From: Palaemon carinicauda
Lineage: Eukaryota; Arthropoda; Malacostraca; Decapoda; Palaemonidae
DNA: 64,000 nucleotides
Assembly: GCF_036898095.1 (NCBI RefSeq)
Contig: NC_090745.1
Coordinates: forward strand, 78,002,130-78,066,129
Direction of reading: 5' to 3'
The position numbers and the translations under genes were made by a program. Below the pieces are notes generated by a model, which saw only the letters and a list, made by a program, of their open reading frames with translations, had not been told where the DNA came from and did no database searches. This document shows, piece after piece, positions 47,013 to 57,559 of this stretch (position 1 is its first letter; each line of letters begins with the position of its first letter).

Positions 47013-48069
47013 TGAAGAAAGAGTGGGAAGGGACAAGAGGGTCCTGCCAACCTTGCTTTAGTGACAGATCACTCGCAGCCAAGAAACTCATCTTAGCCTA
47101 AGGGAGATCTAAGGGGAAAGGCCAGCAATACTTGCCAGCTTCCAGAGCACCAAAGCAAGGAAGGCGTTGCTACTCCCAAGGGAAGAACTTATCCTCCCGC
47201 GAGAACAGCAACAGGACTTGTCTGGTAGATCACAAAAGAAGGAATCATATCCACAGAAACCTTCGGTAGTGACCTAAGGGAGCTAAGCTCCCTTTGTATG
47301 TGTTAGGTCAGCGAGGGGGACTCAGCCCCAAGCCAGACAACACAGACTCAGACTAAAAACTCTGTTGTTCTGTCCCTCTTGAACCATAACTACAGGAACA
47401 GGACGGTACAGTAACACCCTAGTATAGTTTTATCGAAAATAAATTCGGAAAAAACCACTTAGGGATAAGCCCAAGGCTTAAACAGAGGGAAAGGGATTGC
47501 ATACCTTCTCCGAAGAAAAGAAAGCAACCGGGGAGTATGATAAAGTATACTAAGGCTCCATAAGCAACTAGCCTAGGCACCAAGAGAATCGATTACCTAA
47601 TTCACCGAAACTCACTCGTATACTATATAGCCTAAAGCTTCAATAAAATTTTAATTACACTCGGAAAAACCATAATCATGCATGAAGTACTAGGACCAAA
47701 CGACTAGGCTACATGGCCTAGCGTAGGCCAGAATGGCGAATACTTCGCCAAATAATACTAAGCACGAAAGGAAATCCTATGTAATGCTAAATAGCTAAAA
47801 TTTATTAAAGCAAAACAACCAGGAATGTCGCTCTGACTAACTAACTTATACCTAGCGAGCGACAGTGTCCAAGACGCCTCTGGTAGGCTACGGCTCTTGT
47901 ATCAAAGATTAATCCTATTAATCACTCAAAATTTTACCAAGAGCCTACATTTATACATAACAGACACTATACTCAACTTATCAGAGGCCGACGAAGACGA
48001 AGAAGCCATGAAAAGTCGAATAAATCCAAGATTTGCGAGAAAAACAGGAAAAAACATCGAGTTGTTAAG

Positions 48070-48422
48070 CTACGCAAAAAGGAATACAGATGGCGCCAGG
48101 ATTGGCGCCAGGCACGCATACGAATCGGAGGATAGGGAAGCCTTGGGAGCGGCTCCCCTTTTTCTTTCCCGAATTCGTATCTCGCCAATCACCTCCTACG
48201 AGACGAAATCTCTGTCCAGGATATAGATTGCCATGTGGCGTGTCTAGAATACGTCCTCTGATATGTCGCGATATCCCTTTCACGAGGGATACTCGCTCCA
48301 GGAGTTAGAATTCTGGTACCTTAAGGTAAATTCTCTGGGAATATCGCCGTAGTTGTAATATACCCTAGGAAGCTACCCTATAGGAACTTCCATCAGGACG
48401 ACATGGCTTGAGCCCCCCCAAA

Positions 48423-48424
<2 letters not shown>
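48070..48424. repeat. DIRS right (5') inverted terminal repeat
   Basis: Reverse complement of 39695-40028. It ends with CATGGCTTGAGCC and a C/A run that passes into a TA array. A 72-codon open frame in each repeat is the same sequence read from both ends and is not a gene. Confidence 0.93.
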
Positions 48425-48496
<72 letters not shown>

Positions 48497-48554
48497 ATTA
48501 TATATATATATTATATATATGCATATATATATATATACACATACATATGTATAC

Positions 48555-48613
<59 letters not shown>

Positions 48614-48616
48614 CAC
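48425..48616. repeat. (TA)n array flanking the DIRS right end
   Basis: TA with ATTATA and CACATACATATG variants. With the TA block at 39632-39652 it shows insertion into a TA-rich site. Confidence 0.95.
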
Positions 48617-48801
48617 ACAATCCCTCCCTAATTTTATTTGTATTGCTCTTCTACCTCTAATGACGATGAATAGGTATCTGAGTCATCCTGATTACATTAT
48701 CCTATGTCGATTGAGACGAAAGTATTAGTATTTCATTCCATGAGCGTGAAATACTCATATCAAAGGATATCTCGAGCGATGAAGCTTGATAAATGTTAGG
48801 A

Positions 48802-48803
48802 TT

Positions 48804-48884
<81 letters not shown>

Positions 48885-48890
48885 ATATTA
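48802..48890. repeat. (TA)n microsatellite
   Basis: TA array with GTAT changes. Confidence 0.95.
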
Positions 48891-50001
48891 AATTTCGAAA
48901 AATTTTGTATAAATCTAATCAAACCAAATAAGGAAACATTAATTTTTTTTCCAGAATTAAGTGTTTGAATAAAAAAAAAGTATCAGACAAATTAGAAATC
49001 CTAAAGCGGTTAACTTGCTAAATGTGAAACTCAAGTTAATATTTGTATCTTTTTTTTTTTTTTATTGAAGCCTTTTAAAAAACACTCCAAAGGAATTGTG
49101 GTGAGGATATCAACGTTTCATTGATACAGATATCAATGTCATGGTTCCCCACGCAAAGGGGACGGAGACAATTGCCAATTCCAATTCAGCCCTTCTCATC
49201 CTTACTTCCCCTTTGCCACACACGATAATGGTTGCTACAAGACACAAACCATTAACAACGACGTTTTTATGTCTTACTTCCACTCAGTTGAGCTGCATTT
49301 GACTTGTTTTTATCTTTAGTTGTTATGCTCTTGATAAAATTTGAAAGAACATAAATGATGATTTAACCTTTAAAGTCATTTATAGATGTTAAGAAATAAA
49401 AACAGGACTTTTAAATACTGATAAAAAATGTTGCTAAGAAGATGTAATACTGCAATTGCATCTTATGCACTTTTTAAAATTCTTGAAATTATGTTTCACA
49501 AATATTTATTTCATGCCGGTAATATTTTTCAGTTCTCTTGAAATTTATTGAGTTCCTGCGAGGTACCTTTCCTCTATTTTTCTGTCCCAAGCATTTCGAT
49601 CTTACATGAATTCTTCCTCCAGAATACCGAAACACTCCCTTCCCATTATGTCTTTCATATCAAATACACAAACATCTTCAGGGTTTCTACTCCTACTATC
49701 TAATAATTCTCAAGTATAGGCAACACTCTCTTTACTAACCTTTTTTCTTCCATTTTTCCATACGATTAAGACACCTGAAAAATCTCCGATCACTCTATCG
49801 AAACTTTTAACTATTTTCATTCAACTCAATAGGTTCCCCCATCAATAATTTTAATACAATACTTTAATTCTGACAGTTTCAACCAAAGCTCATTTGTTCA
49901 CAACCAAATATCCAAACATCATCTCATAAAGAAAACTTTACTCAACAATTTCATCATTTATTCCCCGTGGCCTACACCTCTATATATTCTATCCGATTTT
50001 A
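48891..50001. other. Unannotated sequence
   Basis: Minus-strand phrases such as RVLPILENY suggest faint retroelement debris near 49.7 kb, but I cannot support a call. Confidence 0.3.
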
Positions 50002-50006
50002 TACAC

Positions 50007-50057
<51 letters not shown>

Positions 50058-50645
50058 GCAAAGCTACAACCCTAGGTGGAAAAGAAGGATACTTTAAGTC
50101 CAAGGGCTCCAATAAGGATAAATAGCCCAGTGAGGAAAGGAAATAAATAAACTACGAAATACCTAATGAAAAATCGAAATGAAATATTTAAGAACAGTAA
50201 CATAATTATATAAAGTATAAAGACTTAAAAAATCAAGAGGAAGATAAATAAGAACGAACAGTATGCAAGAGAACTCTACCCCAAGCAAGTGGAAGTAAAT
50301 GGTACAGAGGCTATGACACTACCCAAGACTAGAGAACAATGATTGGATTTTGGAGTATCCCTCTCCTAGAAGAACTGCTTACCATAGGTAAAGAGTCTCT
50401 TCTACCTTCACCAAGAGGAAAGTAGCCATTAAACAATTACATTGCAGTAGTCAACCCCTTGAGTGAAGGAAAATTGTTTGTTAATCTCAGTGTTGGCAGG
50501 TGTATGAGGACAGAGGAGAATATGGAAAGAATAGGCCAGACTATTCGGTGTATGTGTAGGCAAAGGAAAAGTAAGCCGTAATCAGAGGTAGAGATCGAAT
50601 GCAGTACAATGCGGTATTATCCTGCTACCTTTCCCTCTTCACAAT
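50002..50645 (-). repeat. Interspersed repeat R1, longest copy
   Basis: The (TTA)n at about 50010-50055 is the tail. Reading the minus strand from 50645: TGTCCTCATACACCTGCCAA, GGTAAGCAGTTCTTCTAGGA, CCAATCATTGTTCTCTAGTC, CTTTCCTCACTGGGCTATTT and CACCTAGGGTTGTAGC. It extends further 5' than the other copies. A weak B-box-like GCATTCGATCTC at its head could mean a tRNA-type SINE. Confidence 0.85.
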
Positions 50646-50657
50646 TTTTAGTAAAGC

Positions 50658-50661
<4 letters not shown>

Positions 50662-50734
<73 letters not shown>
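50662..50734. repeat. (CT)n microsatellite
   Basis: Pure CT, about 73 bp, just beyond the R1 head. Confidence 0.97.
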
Positions 50735-50738
<4 letters not shown>

Positions 50739-51130
50739 TGCTGTGAAGAAAAGTTTCTTAATTAAACACCAACTGATCCCACAGAATAATGCCCAGTACG
50801 CCTTTTACAACAATGAATAAGATGATTATATTGAGTTATATTCATTTTTTATGAAAAAGTGGTAAGTGATACCTCTGAGAGGATTGACATCTGAAAAAAA
50901 AATTAACAGTACCGTCTATTCTATAATAATTTTCATTTATCAATAGCAAAGTATCAAATTTAAAAAGAATATTCAATCGTTATTTAATCCCCTATTTCCT
51001 GCAAGAGGATATGTTTACACTGCGTTGAATTTCTAAATTTTATGTTCTCTATTTTTAATTTTATGTTTGTATTTCTATTTGAGTTAATTATCTGTGTTGA
51101 AAAAGATCTTTTAAATAGTTGTTTCACACA
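50735..51130. other. Unannotated sequence
   Basis: Nothing recognised. Confidence 0.4.
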
Positions 51131-51134
51131 CACA

Positions 51135-51275
<141 letters not shown>

Positions 51276-51519
51276 GATCACGTTAACGTTTGGGAGTTTT
51301 TATTTAGGTGTAGTTAATGTCTCAAACTAAATAGTAAGTCTAATAAGTTTTAGATATATATACAATAGTTTTTGTAAGAGAACGGCAGATAATGGGTACA
51401 ACTTTAGTAAATACTGTATAACTGGATCAAAATTTATCTAAGAAAGACTTAACTTGAACATTTTTGTAGGATGGTTGATTTACCTTCAGAATTCAGCCTT
51501 TTTCTAGATTAGCTTTTGG

Positions 51520-51880
51520 TAAAGTTAGAGGAGAGACTAGGAATGGTAAGCAGCTCTTCTAGGAGAAGTGTACTCCAAAATCAAACCATTGTTCTCTAAG
51601 TCTTGGGTAGTGCCATACCTCTGTACTATGGTCTTCCACTGTCTTGGTTTAGAGTTCTCTTGCTTGAGGCACATTATTTCTCTTCCTCTTGTTTTGTTAA
51701 AGTTTTTATACTTTATATAGGAGATATCTATTTTAATGTTACTGTTCTTAAAATATTTTATTTTTCCTGTTGCCTTACCTCACTGGGCTGTTTTCTCTGT
51801 TGGAGCCCCGTGGCTTATGGCATCTTGCTTTCCCAACTAGGGTTGTAGCTTAGCAATTGATAATAATAATGTGTCAAACA
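51520..51880 (+). repeat. Interspersed repeat R1, copy with TAA tail
   Basis: Landmarks are GGTAAGCAGCTCTTCTAGGA, CAAAATCAAACCATTGTTCT, TGGTCTTCCACTGTCTTGGT, CTTACCTCACTGGGCTGTTT and ACTAGGGTTGTAGCTTAGC, then GATAATAATAAT. Confidence 0.85.
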
Positions 51881-52356
51881 CTTCCCCTGTATATAAATGG
51901 AAACTGTTCTTTATACAGAGTAAAAAATACTTCATATCAAAGTAAAAGTTGAATGCTACACCAGAATAGACCAAGATGTTGCTGTGCCAAACCAATCTTT
52001 CTTCAAACATGATTAAAAGGATCATATATCTTTAACCAAACTTTTAACCCATCTTTGGATCAGAAGCTTCCAATGTCTTCACTTGGCAAAACCATAATAC
52101 AGTATATACCAGTCTCACCAAAGAACAAAAAAATGTCTACTAGAAGATTAAGCTTTGTATTTTCCCAAGTAACAATGTAAATTGGATTTCTCTGCTCCAG
52201 TAGGGATCACTCCCTTGATCCAGTTATTTACCGAAGAGTGATGAAGATTCTTCCCTCTCAAACCGAATACCAGTCGCTCGGATTTCCTGGTCGAAGAAAG
52301 TTGGCAAGTGGAGACGCCCTTCCAAGCTCCCCTTCTTCCGGCAGAGCAAACACAAT

Positions 52357-52360
<4 letters not shown>
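51881..52360. other. Unannotated sequence
   Basis: Nothing recognised on either strand. Confidence 0.4.

Positions 52361-52419
<59 letters not shown>
52361..52419. repeat. (CT)n microsatellite
   Basis: Pure CT, about 59 bp. Confidence 0.97.
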
Positions 52420-52421
<2 letters not shown>

Positions 52422-54058
52422 ATGCAAATATATTTGTACCTTGATCATTGGAACAATGGCTGAACAAGAAGTGTAATTGCCTCTAAAGATAGCGAGCTTT
52501 AATCAGACCCAAAGCAATCACTTGAATAAATACTTGTTACTAAAAAGACTAAAACTAAATATAAGATATCAATATTATCCTTTGAAAGTACTCACTACCA
52601 TGACAATAATCTATGGCACCTATAACTAAATTTACTAAATTCAATTACGCAAAAGAATTGGTTAAGAAAAATATGAGAATTTCAGAACACTGATTTTATA
52701 TTTCAGCTACTAACCTCTGTGCTACGCTCTTGTGCAACTTCTTACTAACATATAACAATTGAAGTGTGTATTTACATATCTTTCTACCTATATGACCTTC
52801 TTACTTTTATATTCATTGATGAAAATAACACATTTATATTAACCTTAACCTTGTAAAGAATGCAGAATGCTTACGGTACAACGTACCACGAGCAACGTAC
52901 TGATCCGGATCAAATGTTCCTAATAAATATTGTATATACCTTTTAAGATATAAAATACATTATTCTCATTCCTGAAAAACTCTATATATCTAGGGATAGG
53001 GATATACTCCTCAAAACCTTTCGAGAAGAAAACATTTTCCCCAATGGCAGAACTTTCAAGTAGTGAGGTAGCTGTAAGTGTATCAAAGTAATTAACTTTG
53101 TAGTCATCTCGAAGGGCTGCATCAATGAAATAAGGTCAAATATTAAAAAGTTTAGATATCCCATGAATCGTACATTATGGGAAAATATTTATGTTTAAAC
53201 AATATGGGTTTTGGAACCCCTATTACTAATTTGGTACATTCTTTGCGTAACATACTTGACTGAAATCGCTTCAAACATTGCAGAAGAGTCAGTGACAAAG
53301 AGAGACATAATTACAAAAAGACTGGTAGTTTATCTTCTTCAAGTATTTCATTTCAACATTTTATTTAATTTTGTAGGAGAATTGGCAAGTATTAGGCAAA
53401 TGTAATGAACAATCTGACAGACAGCTAAGAGGGCAGAGAAGAGAGATGACCATCCTTCATAACCTTTTTACCAAGTTCTGCAATAATCTTTTCAGTTCCA
53501 ACTAACAAACGGACAAATATTCTATTCTCACGAATTTTCGCGAATAATAATCAGCTGTGTAAGAAGAACTACAGTGATAAAGCGTTAGAGATAGACATTG
53601 ACGGACTTAAAAAACACTCAGTTGTAGTTTTCTTCATTCATGGCACATAAAGGTTTTCTTTACACTAAGATTGACTGAAACTTCTTCAACTCTGTAGGCA
53701 GAGTTGCAATGATATGGTGAATAGCACAGATATACTAGTAGATCGATAGATGAATATATTGATCGGTTGAAGAAATTCCCTTACATGATTGTTTATTTTT
53801 TTATAGTCTGACTGATATTCTTGCTACTGTACAATCAAAATTCAAACCAATGAAGTTGATCTTATAAAGATATAGGAAACGTTATTATTTGAAAACCTAA
53901 AAACACAAAAAAAAAACTTGTTCTCTGTGATTTTGGTGACAATTTCAATGTGTACCTCGAAAAGGATTTAAGCATACTTCAACTTGTCATATTTCATTAT
54001 ACATATATTTTGATTCCTATATCATTTTTATCGAATTAACCTTTACAGATGTATAACC

Positions 54059-54060
<2 letters not shown>
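52420..54060. other. Unannotated 1.6-kb stretch
   Basis: Short frames only, for example 53211-53405, with no domain. No repeat matches elsewhere in the window. Confidence 0.4.

Positions 54061-54099
<39 letters not shown>
54061..54099. repeat. Poly-T tract
   Basis: Uninterrupted T run of about 39 bp. Confidence 0.97.
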
Positions 54100-54102
<3 letters not shown>

Positions 54103-54487
54103 AGAAAGTTACTGTGGCATTTAGTCCCTCCATTTGGTACTAAAACATAAAATACTGTCTGGCTTACGGACTATAACATCGGAAAAGAAAAAAATTTCCA
54201 CTTCAATATTTTCCGGAAATATATTGATATATCATTGACTTCTATCCTGGACGGCCATCAGGATAAATTCTTGTTCATTTGGCGAACTCTCCCCTTCTCG
54301 TTTCAATTCCAATTCAGATTATTATGGCAGACATATTGCATTAGTGCCTTAGGGTTCAAGAATTTAAGATATGATAACGGTTGGTTAATTAATGAAACCA
54401 TCAAGGCTCATTCAATCAATGAAATTAATATTTCAAATGGCTGCATTTTAGGGGAGGAACTTTGAAGTAAGATAACTTACGAAAAAG

Positions 54488-54491
<4 letters not shown>

Positions 54492-54567
<76 letters not shown>
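54492..54567. repeat. (GA)n microsatellite
   Basis: Pure GA, about 76 bp. Confidence 0.97.
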
Positions 54568-54573
<6 letters not shown>

Positions 54574-55492
54574 TTCTTCCGTGGGACGGATATTGTGATA
54601 AAGGAAGTGCAATTGCAAAACTTTTGTCTAATCAGTATCTGAGGAAAAGTATTACGAAGATCAGTGTCGAAGTTTGCAAATTCACACAACAGCCTTAAAC
54701 TCATTTCTATAAAAAGACAATCCAGAAATACAACAAAGCAAGAAGTCAAGTGTTAATATGGTATGAATGTATATTTACAAAACTATGGAGGAAAAGATAC
54801 AATTGAATGCATTCTTAATTTTGTGCAAAAAAAAAAAAATATATAAAAATTAAGAAAGAGAATGAATTGTAATAAGATTTTTTTTTAATGTATATGTTAG
54901 GCAGGTTCAAAAGAACGGCCACGGATGCCTGGTGGTTTATCAAGAGGTCACCTTTGCTCACTCTTTTCCTTCATCTTACTCGATGATACTCATTTCATAA
55001 ACCATCTTTACTGTTCTTCCTTCAGTTGAAGTGGTTATCCTGTAGGCCAATATGCATTTGATGGTGTGTTACCACCTCCATGTTAACCAATTTTATACAA
55101 CACTTATCATTCTATTTGTGGCAGTTTTTTTTTTCTTCATATAATTGTGTACATATTTATTTTGTTATCATTATTGTTAAGTTTGTTTTCAATTGTGGTG
55201 AGGCCTTCATTTTTTTTTTTTTTTAATTCTTATTATGCTTATGTTTAAAGATATTGACCAAAATACATGAACAGCGCATTCGGTTCCTTATGTAAACTTT
55301 TTTTCTGACCAGAGTACCTATTTATTTACTTTTTCTTCAAGAGATTGAGGGAAAGATATTTATGTCAGTTTTTCACAAACAAATCGCTCTAACTTCTCAT
55401 AAGAGTCTTTTGGTTAGTTTGTTTCTTGACAGCATCATAAGTAGACTTTGAATACACGTTTTTCTACGTTATATTCATCATGTTTCTTTACT
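54568..55492. other. Unannotated sequence
   Basis: Several short A or T runs; nothing else recognised. Confidence 0.4.
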
Positions 55493-56170
55493 GATCATTC
55501 ATATATTTACCATCATGTAATGGTTATGCTGAAAGATGCAAATAGTGTCAGAGACAATAATTAATTATGGCTAAGTATAAAATGTTTCCAGAAAATACGA
55601 GGACGAGAATATATTATACAGTACTAGTCACGTTTAACTCATATGAATGTGGGGATTTGGTACATATAGTACTTTTCTTGATTTTAGCGAATGAGCTCAC
55701 CACTAGTTAGTAACTTACCCTGAAATATGATCCTTATGATCCCTAGTGTAGGGGAAAATTACCGCTAAATGCCCTTACTTATGCATACTAAAGTAATTTC
55801 AACCAATCTCTAAAAATAAACATCGAAGCCCATATTTCTTTGTCTGTTCTTTGATATATTTACAGTTGTCATGTTATGGTTATGGTGAAAGATGCATAAA
55901 CTTTCAAGAGATAATAAGTAAATATGAATATAGCATGAAATTTTCCCGGAAACTAGGCTAACGAGAATATATTGTGCCAGTAACGTCATAGTTGTGTGTG
56001 GCCATTCGTTAATTGTAGCTTACATATTTATGGATTTGATGGAAGGGACTCATAATTGCTAAGTAAATAACCATGAAATATGATGATTATCTCCTTATGA
56101 TACTCAGTGGTAAGGAAAATTACTCATAAAACCCAAAATTATGCATGCTAAATTAGTCTATATTTAGCCA
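55493..56170. repeat. Old tandem duplication, unit about 357 bp
   Basis: The first unit has ATGGTTATGCTGAAAGATGC, ACGAGAATATATTATAC, TGAAATATGATCCTTATGA and TTATGCATACTAAA. The second has ATGGTTATGGTGAAAGATGC, ACGAGAATATATTGTGC, TGAAATATGATGATTAT and TTATGCATGCTAAA in the same order, 355-358 bp later. Noncoding. Confidence 0.8.
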
Positions 56171-56171
56171 A

Positions 56172-56193
56172 AAAAAAAAAAAAAAAAAAAAAA
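56172..56193. repeat. Poly-A tract
   Basis: Run of about 22 A after the tandem duplication. Confidence 0.95.
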
Positions 56194-56685
56194 GTTAACT
56201 TTTTTTATTAGTATAGTTTTTTTTATCATTCAAACGTGAAAAAATTGAGAATTTTATATGCACTGATTTACATATTTACTTTTTGAGGAAAAAAAAAACC
56301 TTCCATAAGAAGAGTAGTCACTATTAAAGGTGATACCTATACATTGATAAAATAATACTATCCCATGTACAACTTTTGGAATATAAAGTTCTCTTTCCAG
56401 TTGATTTTTAAATGAAAGAAATCCTTTAAAAAAAAAGAAAAAAAAACTAGGCATTTCAAATAACTCAAAACAACATATTTCAATGGGGCCAGGTCATGCC
56501 CCTTAAACCCATTTTATGTATGAACCTCTCTTAATATTTTTTTATTTTTAAAGTTCTCATTTATATTTGTATGTTTTTCATTACTGCGTTGGGCAGGGAG
56601 AGAAACGGGGTGAATATCGTGTGCAGAGAAGCACGGATGGTTTGAAAACGTCTGACTGCGTGCAGCAATCCTAACCTTGAATACT
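56194..56685. other. Unannotated sequence
   Basis: A/T-rich, with no recognised feature. Confidence 0.4.
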
Positions 56686-56790
56686 CAAATTCTGTTTTAA
56701 ATACTATACAGATCTCTGAACCACGAATAACCAAAACCGCAAAAACTGGTCCCACGAAGACGGAGGGCTGACTGGACAAACCCCCCCCCA
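56686..56790 (-). repeat. Inverted-repeat-type transposon end (fragment)
   Basis: On the minus strand the edge reads CAGCCCTCCGTCTTCGTGGG then AACCACGAATAA-type inverted phrases. It resembles the 34514 edge (CAGCCCTCCTTATTTGCAGG). No partner end nearby. Confidence 0.4.
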
Positions 56791-56799
56791 CACACACAC

Positions 56800-57060
<261 letters not shown>

Positions 57061-57559
57061 TTCTGAATGCTGATATATTTTATATTTTTCTATATTAGTT
57101 TTCTTTTTAAATAAATTAAATTATTTGTCTAACGATTAATAAAGTTGAGTGCAGTAATATTCTATATTCTTCTTTATTTTGCAAACTCACATATTGAGCT
57201 ACTCACAAATTTTCAGTCATAAAAAATGTTTACATCAATTATCTTGTGAATCGTGCGAATTCCTTTTTTTTTTTTTTTTAAGTACTTCACCACAACAAGG
57301 CTATTCATAAGGGCTGCTCAATTTTGAACATTAATTATATGTAGTTATGTATGATATTAGTTAGATATAAAGATGACTTACTCAATTAATTTAATTTTAC
57401 CTCTAGATGTAGTATCAGCTACACATCTGCTAAGCGAAGTTCATCGAGATAATACGTCTGATAAATCAAAGTGTTATGAAATGTAATATAGAAAAATCTA
57501 TTCTTTATGTTTGGTTAATGAAAAGTTTGAATTTAGGTCATTTTAGATATTCATACCAC
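57061..57559. other. Unannotated sequence
   Basis: Nothing recognised. Confidence 0.4.

Larger units (their letters stand above)
45950..48069 (-). other. DIRS 5' leader with possible first exon
   Basis: Between the right terminal repeat and Gag lie 2.1 kb without a long frame. At 48009-47973 the minus strand starts ATG and reads MASSSSSASDKL, then a GTATAG donor-like sequence. A similar leader (ATGGATGCTTCGGCTTCTTC...AAGTTGAGTA) occurs in the related copy at 13.33 kb. I infer a short Gag exon spliced over about 2 kb to the acceptor at 45881, but the simplest phases do not match, so the junction is unproven. Confidence 0.4.
39653..48424 (-). mobile_element. DIRS-type (tyrosine recombinase) retrotransposon
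   Basis: About 8.8 kb, coding on the minus strand in the order gag, RT, RNase H, tyrosine recombinase. It has inverted terminal repeats and an internal complementary region next to the 3' (left) terminal repeat. This set of traits defines DIRS elements, which integrate a circular intermediate with a tyrosine recombinase and make no target duplication. Both ends lie in TA-rich sequence and I see no target duplication, as expected. The copy is disabled by stops, frameshifts and a deletion in the RT active site. The 2.1-kb leader is unusually long and partly GC-rich. Confidence 0.92.
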
